This document shows, one piece after another, positions 8,031 through 16,414 of a DNA stretch of 64,000 nt; the first letter of the stretch is position 1; each line of letters opens with the position of its first letter. Position numbers and translations under genes: made by a program. Under the pieces are notes generated by a model, which was given only the letters and a program-made list of their open reading frames with translations, had not been told where the DNA came from and did no database searches. The stretch spans positions 1 to 64,000 of the forward strand of contig JAKLKB010000009.1 in assembly GCA_023150835.1 (NCBI GenBank). The letters are read 5' to 3'. Source of the stretch: Myxococcota bacterium (GTDB lineage: Bacteria > Myxococcota_C > UBA6777).

Positions 8031-8540
8031 TCAACGGAAGAAAAAGGGTGTTTGATAACGCACAGGCTGATCAAGATCGTGGGCAGGAAACTTCCACTTG
8101 GAGATCGCGCCGAGGACGCACTGCTGGATATCTTTGACTGCGATATCACTTCGGAATATCCGAGTTTTTTGGACACCGCCGTCCTTGGTGATCAAAAATT
8201 CAACGGTGATCACTCCGCCTTTGGGGGACAGTTTTTCGGGGCCTTTGTAGCCGAAATAACAGGACTTGAGCGGTTCTTGGTGTTTGTTGATGTATGAAAA
8301 GACGTGTTGTTCGATGTATCGGTGTTGGGCTGTGCCCTTAAAAGGCCGCCAGTCGCGGCGATCGATCGGATCGCCGATCGGAACAGCGTGTGGCGTTTGT
8401 GTCTGGACGTTGGTTTTGACCGCAGGAAGAGAGAGATAATAACTTACTCCTGCGCTCGCCACGCCAAGAACCAGCAACATCAAAAAAATCGGCAACGTAA
8501 ACAGCGGCTTGCTCTTTGTATCGGACGCTTTGTCGGCCAT
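8031..8540 (-). CDS. Single-TM protein with TonB/AgmX-PglI-like C-terminal domain
   Basis: The 169-aa product has one membrane helix (about 15-37) and a periplasmic C-terminal domain. The sequence GGVITVEFLITKDGGVQKTRIFRSD followed by IQQCVLGAISKWKFPAHD matches the AgmX/PglI/TonB C-terminal fold (strand-helix-strand ending in a KWKFP-type turn). Such domains bind envelope partners in energy transduction or in myxobacterial gliding complexes. Two Cys (LKSCY, IQQC) are in positions often disulphide-bonded in this family. Start ATG 8540 has AAGGAGA about 9 nt upstream. The same domain type ends the 888-aa-frame GltJ/AgmX-like protein at 27159-29765, so the window contains two members. Confidence 0.75.
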   Translation of the reverse strand: MADKASDTKSKPLFTLPIFLMLLVLGVASAGVSYYLSLPAVKTNVQTQTPHAVPIGDPIDRRDWRPFKGTAQHRYIEQHVFSYINKHQEPLKSCYFGYKGPEKLSPKGGVITVEFLITKDGGVQKTRIFRSDIAVKDIQQCVLGAISKWKFPAHDLDQPVRYQTPFFFR

Positions 8541-8593
8541 CTTCTAGGTCTCCTTTGTTTTTGGCTCAAAAAGAAATCGAACGGTCTGGTGGG

Positions 8594-8717
8594 ATAGTTT
8601 TGATGGGGCTTTGCCCCAAACCCCACAAGGGACTGTCGCCCCTTGACCCCGTGTTGGCGGGAGGATCGTTCGTTTTTCACACAGACGACAGCACCGCTTG
8701 AAGTAGCGCGAGCACGG
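8594..8717 (+). repeat. Dispersed repeat family 2, copy 1
   Basis: About 124 bp containing two hairpins (GGGGCTTTGCCCC and AAGGGACTGTCGCCCCTT) and the block CCCGTGTTGG. It aligns over its whole length with 59231-59356, including the tail CCGCTTGAAG and GCACGG/ACACGG. A truncated third copy lies at 14342-14370. It occupies nearly all the roughly 300-bp spacer before the VKOR-DsbA gene; nothing gene-like was seen in the spacer otherwise. Confidence 0.8.
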
Positions 8718-8840
8718 GGGTTTTGTCCACGACGCAACGGGCGTTTTGTACGACTCGGCTTGCAGTACAGCCTTTTCGCTTGATCCTAGTCTATCCGCGC
8801 CGCTGTTTTTTATCGGAACCGCCCTTCCCTTCTGCTCAGA

Positions 8841-10619
8841 CTAGCGATGTTGCGGGCGAGAGGTTGCAGAAGGCGTTGAGGGCAACGAGACAGGGGTGCG
8901 TTGAAGCGGAAGGACGGGCAGTGAGGCGGGTGTGCGAGGCAAGGGAGCGAGAGGACGAGGAGTGGTGGGAGGCAAAAGAGCCGATTGCAAGGCATCCGAG
9001 GGGAGGGAACCTGTGTACGATTTTCCGTTGAGCAAAAAGGCGGGTGTAGCGCGGATCTTGAGGCGTTTCCCCACTTCGATATCTTGTTGGAGAAAAGCGT
9101 CAGAGTCTTTGCTTTCGAGACACTCTGCAAAGGTCTTGCGATCCAAGCCGAGGTAAAACGCCCAATCCAGCAGCTTTTCGCGATCAAGCGATTTGTATGT
9201 GTCATGCAAGAGATCGCTCATCGGCCAAAACAGCTTTTGTTTTCCAGCGCAATGGCTGGCTTTCGCAAGCAGGCAGGCCATCGGATGCGAGGATTTGTCA
9301 GCGGATGGATTGCAAGACGGATCGAGCGGAGAATGGCGGCGAACCAAACGCAGCGTGTTTTTGTGCTGGCGAACTTTCTCACGCAAGGCTTGGTGTTCGC
9401 GTTGGCAAGAAGGGCAGGTGTAATCGGAGAATTCCTCGATCGTCACACGGGGCTGTTCGGCTCCGATCCATGCGTATCCTTCGGTGGTAAAGCCCTGTGG
9501 TAGGGCATGATCGCGGCTTTTGACGAAAAAGGTGGGCGTGCCTTGAACCATCTTCTTGGTGGCGTCGAGGATATCTTGTTGGACGTAGGACTTGGCTTGT
9601 TCGCTATCAAGGCAGGCGGCAAAGTCGTTGGGATGGAGACCGATCCCTTTGACTTTTTCGGGGAGTTGCTCTTTGTCAAGTCGGGGCCCGCTGATATACA
9701 AGAGATCACTCAAGGCCCAAAACTGCCCCTGTTTTCCGGCACAATACGCTGCATACGCAAACAAACAAGCCTTGGTATGAAAAGGCTCGCGGATGCTCGG
9801 GTTGCAATGGTGATCGAGCGGATAGTGGCGGTGGATCACACGCACAGAATCTGCGGCATCCACAAGCAGTTCACGCAGTCGAAAGTTGGAACGCTGACAA
9901 AAAGGGCACTCGTAATCAGAAAAAGCAGTAATCGTCAACGCGGGAAATGTCGAACCGATCCACGGGTGGCCTTGGGCATCGAGTCCGTTGGGGAGTTGCA
10001 AAGTGCTCGATGTTCGGGCGGGTAGGATGACGGAAGATCTCTCCCAATACTTGGGATAGGCCAAAGGGATCAACACCGTCACAAAGGCGACGAGTACGAC
10101 GTATTGGAGATGTGACGTAGCCCAGTCAAGGCCCGCAGCGATGGCCTCTTTGGTGGTTTGCTCTTGTTGTTTGACCAGCACCCAGACCAGCACAAACAAC
10201 ACGGGATTAATCACGTATGTGGCAAGGCAAAGCAGACAAAGCGCCCCCACGTGCGCCAAAGACAGATACGCCATCCACGCGCTCGCCAACGTGCTAAAGC
10301 CTGTGAGTCCAAGCAACAGCCCCAAAAGCGCGGGGGTTCGGGCTTCGCGCAGTCGCCCTATCCACGCGGCGATCAAGATCAACAGATAGCCCCACAAGCC
10401 CCACACCGACACAGGCGCGCCTGCCAAACGAGAGTAGGCACTTCGCGCAACGCTATCGCAGTTGATTCGGGCATTTGGAGAGCAAAAGCTTTTGTGCGAG
10501 GGGTCAAGGTTGGCTTTGACATGGATGTACGTCAGATCCACAGAAAGGCCGATACCAACGAGAAGAAGAAGCAACAACAACACCCAAGGGGCGTTGGAAG
10601 GGAGCGTTTTTTTCGCCAT
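8841..10619 (-). CDS. VKOR-DsbA-DsbA triple fusion (disulphide bond formation)
   Basis: Predicted self-contained oxidative-folding enzyme of the inner membrane and periplasm. Residues about 10-150 form a VKOR domain with Cys46, Cys54 (ARINCDSVARS), the SVWGLWGY motif and the active-site pair CLLC at 128-131. After another membrane helix (about 173-188) come two DsbA-like thioredoxin domains. The first has CPFC at 238-241 with cis-Pro motif GTPTFFV. The second has CPSC at 402-405 with RATPAFLL. Quinone-linked VKOR normally reoxidises a DsbA-like partner, so this fusion would carry enzyme and two substrates in one chain. The tail after about 540 is Pro/Ser-rich and unstructured. Bacterial VKOR-DsbA fusions are known; two DsbA domains in tandem are unusual. 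Start ATG 10619. Confidence 0.9.
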   Translation of the reverse strand: MAKKTLPSNAPWVLLLLLLLVGIGLSVDLTYIHVKANLDPSHKSFCSPNARINCDSVARSAYSRLAGAPVSVWGLWGYLLILIAAWIGRLREARTPALLGLLLGLTGFSTLASAWMAYLSLAHVGALCLLCLATYVINPVLFVLVWVLVKQQEQTTKEAIAAGLDWATSHLQYVVLVAFVTVLIPLAYPKYWERSSVILPARTSSTLQLPNGLDAQGHPWIGSTFPALTITAFSDYECPFCQRSNFRLRELLVDAADSVRVIHRHYPLDHHCNPSIREPFHTKACLFAYAAYCAGKQGQFWALSDLLYISGPRLDKEQLPEKVKGIGLHPNDFAACLDSEQAKSYVQQDILDATKKMVQGTPTFFVKSRDHALPQGFTTEGYAWIGAEQPRVTIEEFSDYTCPSCQREHQALREKVRQHKNTLRLVRRHSPLDPSCNPSADKSSHPMACLLAKASHCAGKQKLFWPMSDLLHDTYKSLDREKLLDWAFYLGLDRKTFAECLESKDSDAFLQQDIEVGKRLKIRATPAFLLNGKSYTGSLPSDALQSALLPPTTPRPLAPLPRTPASLPVLPLQRTPVSLPSTPSATSRPQHR

Positions 10620-10652
10620 GATTTTCGTACTCGGTCGCTGCGTGAAGTGAAG

Positions 10653-10728
10653 GCTTGCTCAAGCACTCCAAGGCCGGAGTGTTCGGATAAGCTTGTTCAA
10701 GCACTCCAAGGCTGGAGTGTTCGGATAA
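10653..10728 (-). repeat. Two tandem 38-bp hairpin repeats
   Basis: Two direct copies (10653-10690 and 10691-10728) differ at two C/T positions. Each contains the stem-loop CACTCCAAGGCCGGAGTG (or GGCTGGAGTG). They lie between the proS stop and the VKOR-DsbA start, both genes on the minus strand. They could attenuate or terminate readthrough, though no T-run follows the stems. Confidence 0.75.
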
Positions 10729-10738
10729 GGCGGGCGAA

Positions 10739-12226
10739 TCAATAAGCACGCGCAAAGATCGCAATTTGGCGCGTTTGTTTTCCCGTATAAAAGCAACGCC
10801 CGAGAGGTCCGTCTTGTTCCCCAAGCGGATAACAGCGATGGGTCATCTTCAGATCTTCTTTGATCTTGTCTTCGTCTTCGTTGCTTCCGGCCCAATAGAC
10901 TTTGAGGAATCCGCCCTTTTCATCGGCCAACTGTTGAAAAGTCGCCATATCGGGGATATCGGAGTGGGTGTTGGCCTCGCGAAACGCGAGGGCTTGTTGG
11001 TAGAGTCCTTGTTGCACTTCATCCAAAAAGCCTTGGATATGCTCGACGAGACCGAGCATCGAGACGCCCATGATCTTGCCGTCTTTTCCGGGTAGATGGC
11101 GTCTTGCGACCACCACCGCTTGCTTTTCGACATCTTTGGGTCCGATCTCAATGCGCAACGGCACACCACGCATCTCCCAATCGTTGAACTTGAAACCGGG
11201 GGTGAGGTGTTCGCGGGTGTCGAGTTTGACTCGGACTCCAGCTTGTTTGAGGGCGTCAAAAGCAGCTTGGGCTTGTTGGAGGACGGCTGGTTTTTCGTCT
11301 TCTTTGCGCCAGATCGGGACGATCGCCACTTGGATCGGAGCCATCTTGGGGGGCAAGCGCAAGCCTTTGTCGTCGCCATGCGCCATGATCAATGCCCCAA
11401 CAAAGCGGGTACTGACGCCCCAAGAGGTCGTATGCACGAGCTGTTGGACGTTGTGTTCATCGAGAAATTGGATGCCAAACGCACGCGAGAAGTTTTGACC
11501 GAGATAATGGGAAGTTCCCGATTGAAGGGCCCAAGCGTTGCCCATCATCGCCTCGATCGTGAAGGTGTTGACAGCTCCTGCAAAGCGTTCGTTGGCGCTC
11601 TTTTCGCCCGGGATCACGGGGATCGCCGCAAAGTCTCGCGCAAGCTCGACGTAGACATCCAACATCCGCAAGGTCTCTTCCATTGCTTCGGCTTGGGTGG
11701 CGTGGGCGGTGTGGCCTTCTTGCCAGAGAAACTCCATCGTCCGAAGGAACGGGCGTGTCCGCATCTCCCATCGCACGACGTTGGCCCATTGGTTGATCAG
11801 CAACGGAAGGTCGCGGTAGCTGTTGACCCAACGCGCAAAAGTGTGACCGATGATGGTCTCCGAGGTCGGACGGATCACCAGCGGTTCTTCGAGCGGAGAC
11901 GCGGGTTTCAATCCACCTTGTCCATCCGCCTCAAGGCGAGAATGGGTGACGATCGCGCACTCTTTGGCGAAACCTTCGACGTGTGCGGCTTCTTTTTCGA
12001 GGTAGCTTTTGGGGATAAACAGCGGGAAATAGGCGTTTTGATGCCCTGTCTCCTTGAATCGACGATCCAAAACGTCGCGGATCGCCTCCCATAGGGCATA
12101 TCCATAAGGACGAATTACCATACATCCCCGAACAGGGGAGTTTTCGGCAAGTTCTGCCTCGCGCAAGACATCCAAATACCAGCGGCTAAAATCCTCACTC
12201 CGAGGGGTGATCGCTGTCTCTGCCAT
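10739..12226 (-). CDS. proS: Prolyl-tRNA synthetase, archaeal/eukaryote-like (type 3) form
   Basis: Charges tRNA-Pro with proline in the cytoplasm. The 495-aa class II synthetase shows the ProS-type-3 layout: N-terminal DFSRWYLDVLREAEL, motif 1 (VRGCMVIRPYGYALWE), motif 2 (NVVRWEMRTRPFLRTMEFLWQE region), then the HTTSWGVSTRFVGALIMAHGDDKGL motif 3 segment. An anticodon-binding domain follows, and a C-terminal extension ends in CFYTGKQTRQIAIFARAY. The inserted editing domain of typical bacterial ProS is absent, which fits the length. Start ATG 12226. It appears monocistronic or first in a unit with the VKOR-DsbA gene. Confidence 0.95.
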   Translation of the reverse strand: MAETAITPRSEDFSRWYLDVLREAELAENSPVRGCMVIRPYGYALWEAIRDVLDRRFKETGHQNAYFPLFIPKSYLEKEAAHVEGFAKECAIVTHSRLEADGQGGLKPASPLEEPLVIRPTSETIIGHTFARWVNSYRDLPLLINQWANVVRWEMRTRPFLRTMEFLWQEGHTAHATQAEAMEETLRMLDVYVELARDFAAIPVIPGEKSANERFAGAVNTFTIEAMMGNAWALQSGTSHYLGQNFSRAFGIQFLDEHNVQQLVHTTSWGVSTRFVGALIMAHGDDKGLRLPPKMAPIQVAIVPIWRKEDEKPAVLQQAQAAFDALKQAGVRVKLDTREHLTPGFKFNDWEMRGVPLRIEIGPKDVEKQAVVVARRHLPGKDGKIMGVSMLGLVEHIQGFLDEVQQGLYQQALAFREANTHSDIPDMATFQQLADEKGGFLKVYWAGSNEDEDKIKEDLKMTHRCYPLGEQDGPLGRCFYTGKQTRQIAIFARAY

Positions 12227-12387
12227 TCGTTCTCTCCGTCACTCGTCCTTCAACAAAAAGGATTGCGTTGTGCGCGTCCAACCGAGCGGATCTGGGCGCG
12301 CAAGCTTAGAAGTTGCCTCTATTAGCACCGTTCGTTGCAAAGATCAACGACAGGACGAGCAACCACTCTCGAAGGTGCGGCATCATT

Positions 12388-13092
12388 ATGACCGAACAAA
12401 AAGTGCTCGCTCCTTTCACCCTGTCCGACCTGAGGGGGGAGGTCAGGTGTACCATGCAACAAAAGAAGATGTTTCACGCGATTGAGTTGGGAGACTGGGA
12501 ACAAGCCCGACAGTCCGCCCTCTGCATCGAACAGGTTGGCGTTGCCCAAGAGGTTTGGCTTCGGCTGATCGAGGCGCTGCGCGAAGCCTCCGTCTCACAA
12601 GAAGATATCCAAGAGCTTCGGATGGCCTTGCGCAAAGCGCCCCGCTGTGTGGGCCTGTATCACGGGCTGGTTCGATTGCACTTACAATCTCGCGATATCG
12701 AACAAGCCGCCTATTGGTGGGGTATTGGGATCAAGATCGAGCCGCACAATCCGTTGCTTTGGATCGCAGGGATACGAATCGCCTTGATCCAAGATGACCT
12801 TGAGGCCGCAGAATTCCGTCATCAAAGCGCTTCGCGTTGGATGAAAGAAGACGATCCGCTACGGCTGCGATCGGCTGGAAAGCTCGATATGGCGAGAGCT
12901 TGTATGATCTGGGACAAAGGGCAACACGAACAAGCTCTGTTTTGGCTGCGGCGTGCAACCCGCTATGATCCGTCTTGGCCCGAACCTTGGGAAGCTTTGG
13001 CGCAATATCTCGATACGATGGGCTGCAAAGAACGCGCTGCGTGGTACGCCACCGAAGCCCGACGCCGACAGACCGATCCCCACCCCAACTGA
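12388..13092 (+). CDS. TPR-repeat protein
   Basis: A 235-aa predicted soluble protein made of TPR-like helical pairs. It includes AAYWWGIGIKIEPHNPLLW, ALFWLRRATRYDPSWPEPWEALAQYL and a final Arg-rich segment. No signal peptide or catalytic motif was seen. ATG 12388 is preferred over the upstream end of the frame because GAAGGTG lies about 10 nt before it; ATG 12454 is possible. It diverges from proS with about 160 bp between them, which should hold both promoters. It converges with the 13111 gene. Function unknown; TPR proteins usually scaffold other proteins. Confidence 0.7.
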   Translation: MTEQKVLAPFTLSDLRGEVRCTMQQKKMFHAIELGDWEQARQSALCIEQVGVAQEVWLRLIEALREASVSQEDIQELRMALRKAPRCVGLYHGLVRLHLQSRDIEQAAYWWGIGIKIEPHNPLLWIAGIRIALIQDDLEAAEFRHQSASRWMKEDDPLRLRSAGKLDMARACMIWDKGQHEQALFWLRRATRYDPSWPEPWEALAQYLDTMGCKERAAWYATEARRRQTDPHPN

Positions 13093-13110
13093 TCTTTTCG
13101 ACGCAAACCC

Positions 13111-13956
13111 TCAACGCTTGGAGGGAATGGAGGTCGGGGCGGGCCGCTCGACAAGGCGTTCTTGGGCAACGACGCGAAAAGCAAGAACAGGCGAGAATTT
13201 TTCGTGTTCGTATTGTGCGCCCACACCGATCTGGATGGCGACGATGGAGCCAAAGCGAAATTGAAGCTGCGGCATGATCAGGGCCGAAAAGCCGTCATGA
13301 CTGCCGTAAGCAAGGTTGGTTTCAAGGCCAAAAGCGAGGTGTTGGGTGATCTCGAAAAATAAGGTGGGATTGAGAATCCCCTTCACAGTGGGTGTTTGCT
13401 TGGAAAAGATGTAACTGCCTTCCACCCCGATCATGCAAAAGACCGAAAAGACGCTGTTCACTCGGTATCCAAGCAGATACAATGCCGCGATCTCTAGCTC
13501 AGCATCGGCCAAGAAATACTCCAAGATCCCTTGGAGACCGTGAATAAAACGCCCTTCTGCCGCGACGCCAAAAGTCCCTTGGGCCGCGAACTTGAGCGCT
13601 TTGATCGTGGTGTTGACGATCGGCAGTTCGAGCTCGATCGCAAAGCCGTCTGCAACGGCGTATTCGATCTCGGGTGCCCACCCCATGCCCAGTTCTTGCT
13701 TTTGTAGCTGGATCTGCCCAAGAGCGTTGACTTCGATCTCGCCTTTCAAAGCCCCCAACCCACGAACCAGATCGAAGACCATCGGTTCGGGGATCTCTGG
13801 GCCTCCCCCCGCCATCGCCGTGCGCCCTCCCCTCAAAAAACAGGCGGCACAACAAAACACCACCCACCACGCCACCCCAAGGCGCACACAACAAACAGAT
13901 CGCAGGCAAAACATACAAACGCTCCAGACAAAAATGATGGATTTCAACAAAGACAC
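13111..13956 (-). CDS. Predicted outer-membrane beta-barrel protein
   Basis: A 281-aa exported protein. The N-terminus has a long hydrophobic Cys-rich signal region ending near TAMAGGG (about residue 50). The rest alternates polar and hydrophobic residues as amphipathic strands (AVADGFAIELELPIVN, AFGLETNLAYGS, LMPQLQFRFG-type strands). This resembles transporter-type outer-membrane barrels in the MetA/phenol-degradation-like class, with strand GSIVAIQIGVGAQYEHE near the end. Assignment rests on pattern, not on a conserved motif. An exact start is unclear because MSLLK at 13956 lies far ahead of the signal core; a later start is possible. Confidence 0.6.
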   Translation of the reverse strand: MSLLKSIIFVWSVCMFCLRSVCCVRLGVAWWVVFCCAACFLRGGRTAMAGGGPEIPEPMVFDLVRGLGALKGEIEVNALGQIQLQKQELGMGWAPEIEYAVADGFAIELELPIVNTTIKALKFAAQGTFGVAAEGRFIHGLQGILEYFLADAELEIAALYLLGYRVNSVFSVFCMIGVEGSYIFSKQTPTVKGILNPTLFFEITQHLAFGLETNLAYGSHDGFSALIMPQLQFRFGSIVAIQIGVGAQYEHEKFSPVLAFRVVAQERLVERPAPTSIPSKR

Positions 13957-14387
13957 GACAAAAACATCGTTTGCCCGCCGAAAAACATCACCAGAGCGAT
14001 TTTATTCCTTCTAGCTACGCAAACTTCTGTTGTTGTCTGAGCATGTCCGTTCGCTGCTCGATGTCCCGATACACGGGCGGTTCGCGAACCGCCCCCACGC
14101 AAACATTGCCTTGCATCGAACACGGATCGAACGAAAGAATCGTAGAGAAAGCAAACAGGGGAGGGAGAGAAATTCGGAGGCAGCGAGGTTTTGGTGTTCC
14201 ACGCCGCAGGCTGTTTGCACAAGAGAGCGTCTTTGCCTGCCCCGACTTCCCCCCGTTCACGGGGGGATTGAGGGGGGGCGATCAAAAGAAAAGGCGATCA
14301 AGACCGACTATCCGATGTTTCCACCTTAGCAAGGCGCGTATGGGGCAGCGCCCCACAAAAACCATCGAACTGCGTAAAGTTCGATCC
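13957..14387. other. Repeat-rich intergenic spacer without a gene
   Basis: No supported coding frame. It holds a perfect 20-bp palindrome GGGCGGTTCGCGAACCGCCC (14075-14094), the same as at 41513-41532. It also holds a strong G/C hairpin with CCCCCCG...CGGGGGG arms (14249-14266), a truncated copy of repeat family 2 (14342-14370, reversed), and a terminator-like hairpin (14364-14385). It looks like a landing zone for small palindromic elements. Confidence 0.7.
14356..14385 (-). terminator. Rho-independent-like terminator after the 14388 gene
   Basis: Read on the minus strand just past the stop codon: stem ATCGAACT, loop TTACGC, stem AGTTCGAT, then GG and a TTTTT run. The eight-base stem is perfect. 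The TTACGCAGTTCGAT half is shared with the element at 41465, so the terminator may derive from, or be part of, a dispersed element. Confidence 0.65.
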
Positions 14388-14993
14388 TTAATCGTTTTGT
14401 TCGGGTGCGCGGAAGAGATTGGGATCGATAAGTAGGATCAGGAAGAGGACGGGAACCATCCACAAAGCGCGAGCAAAGCCGATGGTGGGGATGAGAAGAA
14501 GCATCACCATCCCGACAGCGCCGACCATCAGGGTGCGCACATCCATTTCCATGCGCGAAAGAAGATCGGTGGCTTGTTCACGGATCTCGAGGCTGCTGTG
14601 TTTTTCGGCAAGATCAACAAGCAGCTTTCGGGCTTCGGGATAGTTGCCGTCTTGAAAATGTTGCGTAGCTTGTTCGAGGATCGCGTTGCCTTCGGCGATG
14701 CGTGCGCGAGCAGCTTCGGATGCACTTACAGGTGCGGGCTTTTTGGGGCTTTCGACTTCGGTGATCTCGATGGTTTCGGTCTTGACGATGGTGACGTTGC
14801 CTTCATGGATCACTTCGGTCGATTGGATGACGATCTCTTCTTTGATCACGGGCTTTTTGGCTTTTGAAGCCGTCGAAGTACTGGCATTTTTGGAGGGGGC
14901 GGAGCCTGCGGCTTTTGCTGCGGGGGCCTGAGCCGTTTTTTGGGTCGAGGTGGTGGCAGAGGCGGGGGAGGTTACGTTTTTCTTTTTGCTCAT
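14388..14993 (-). CDS. Membrane protein with Ala/Ser-rich N-terminus and TPR-like helix pair
   Basis: A 201-aa protein of unknown function. Residues 1-50 are a low-complexity Ala/Lys/Ser/Thr stretch. A beta-like repeat of Glu/Ile/Val follows (VIKEEIVIQS, IVKTETIEITEVE). Next comes a TPR-like segment (AILEQATQHFQDGNYPEARKLL), and near the C-terminus two adjacent membrane helices (about 148-190). MSKKKN at 14993 was chosen as start because the upstream part of the open frame overlaps a dispersed repeat and has no protein-like character. A terminator-like hairpin follows the stop. Confidence 0.6.
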   Translation of the reverse strand: MSKKKNVTSPASATTSTQKTAQAPAAKAAGSAPSKNASTSTASKAKKPVIKEEIVIQSTEVIHEGNVTIVKTETIEITEVESPKKPAPVSASEAARARIAEGNAILEQATQHFQDGNYPEARKLLVDLAEKHSSLEIREQATDLLSRMEMDVRTLMVGAVGMVMLLLIPTIGFARALWMVPVLFLILLIDPNLFRAPEQND

Positions 14994-15026
14994 CGAAAAA
15001 AAAGCCTTTCTATCGCCGACATGAGT

Positions 15027-15142
15027 AATGCGATCTCCGAGAGATGTGTGTTCGAAGGGTCGTGCGTAGACGCCCGATTGTTGGGCAGCCACACCTGTCT
15101 GCCCCTACGTTTTACGATCACACACCCTGCGGATTTCGTATA
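15027..15142 (+). repeat. GTAG-hairpin dispersed element, copy A
   Basis: About 116 bp with imperfect inverted ends (left GCGATCTCCGAGAGATGTG, right CGGATTTCGTATAA) and a central hairpin GGGCAGccacacctgtCTGCCC followed by CTAC, i.e. GTAG 5' of the hairpin on the minus strand. It is nearly identical in its right half to copy B at 45823-45942. It lies between the 14388 gene and rsmH. Confidence 0.85.
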
Positions 15143-15259
15143 AGGGAGCCTTGTTGAAAGCAAAGGAATGTATACGTTGTCGCGTTGGATTTCCAAGCCC
15201 CGTGTGCAAAGAATGAAGTGAACTCCTTGAAAAAGAAAGAAAAAGGAAACAAACCAAAG

Positions 15260-16231
15260 ATGTTCGAGCGAGAACAGAATGATCAACGAAGCGAGTCAAA
15301 GCCTTGGCATCGGCCTGTTTTGCTCGAAGAAACCTTGGAGGGCTGGGTTTATTCCGAGGCCAAGTACCTTGTAGATGGAACGGTGGGGGGTGGAGGACAC
15401 AGTGAGGCAGCGTTGGAGCGATACCCGAATGTTCGGCTGTTGGGGCTGGATCGCGATCTGGATGCGCTTGCAGAAGCGGGGAAAACACTGGCGCGGTTTG
15501 GCGATCGGGTCCATCTACGGCAAGGGAGTTATGCGCGATTGGATCAGCATCTTGCGGCGATCGGCTGGCCCGCACAGGTGGATGGGATCTTGTTAGATTT
15601 GGGGGTGAGTAGCCACCAACTGGATACGGCTGAGCGAGGCTTTAGCTTTCGGATGGACGGGGCATTGGATATGCGCTTTGCACAAGCAGGCGAAGACACC
15701 CCCACAGCCGCCGAGTTGGTAAATCAAGCCTCCGAAGAAGAACTCACGGGATGGTTTCGAGAGTGGGGCGAGGAGCGCCAAGCCAAGCGGGTCGCACGAG
15801 CGATCTTGCGCTGGCGCGAGCGGGAACGTATCGACACCACAGCGCAGTTGTTGGCTTGTTTTGAGAGCGTGCTTGGGAGCCGTACCCCCAAAGGTCGAGT
15901 GCATCCCGCAACACGGTGTTTTCAAGCGTTGCGGATCGCCGTCAATCGGGAGTTTGAACACATCGACACCTTTCTTGCGCAGTTCCCTGCGTGGTTGGTT
16001 TCAGGAGGACAGATCGCGATCCTCTCGTTTCACTCGCTCGAAGATCGGCGCGTCAAGCAACGCTTTCGTGCGCTTGCGACAGGGACGGATGATCCGAATG
16101 TTCCGTTGATGGATCGGGATGATCCGACTTTTTCTTTATTGCATCGCAAGCCGATCACAGGATCAGAAGAAGAGATCGAGCAGAATCCACGCGCCCGCAG
16201 CGCGCTCTTGCGCGCTGCCAAAAAACGTTGA
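15260..16231 (+). CDS. rsmH: 16S rRNA (cytosine-1402-N4)-methyltransferase RsmH
   Basis: Uses SAM to methylate N4 of C1402 in the 30S P site; rsmI, which 2'-O-methylates the same nucleotide, is also in this window. The 323-aa product shows the SAM-binding motif VDGTVGGGGHSEA (about 37-50), HRPVLLEE at the N-terminus, and the family signatures DGILLDLGVSSHQLD, RGFSFRMDGALDMR, HPATRCFQALRIAVN and ILSFHSLEDRRVKQRF. ATG 15260 has AAAGGAAA upstream and gives a normal family length; the longer open frame starts inside an AT-rich leader. It opens a division cluster with ftsL and ftsI. No mraZ precedes it. Confidence 0.97.
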   Translation: MFEREQNDQRSESKPWHRPVLLEETLEGWVYSEAKYLVDGTVGGGGHSEAALERYPNVRLLGLDRDLDALAEAGKTLARFGDRVHLRQGSYARLDQHLAAIGWPAQVDGILLDLGVSSHQLDTAERGFSFRMDGALDMRFAQAGEDTPTAAELVNQASEEELTGWFREWGEERQAKRVARAILRWRERERIDTTAQLLACFESVLGSRTPKGRVHPATRCFQALRIAVNREFEHIDTFLAQFPAWLVSGGQIAILSFHSLEDRRVKQRFRALATGTDDPNVPLMDRDDPTFSLLHRKPITGSEEEIEQNPRARSALLRAAKKR

Positions 16232-16414
16232 TGCGGATTTTTTGTGCTTGGGGGCAGGACGGGCTACAAAAAGAAGAACCAAACAAAAGCCGAGAGACCT
16301 TGGCTTTTCAGGTGCGCGACCTCTCGCTGGTGTGGGGCGGCAGCGCACCACTTTACCGCCAAGCGCGGCTCGGATGATTTCTTCTTTGAATGGGTAAGGG
16401 ATGCAGGGAAAAAC

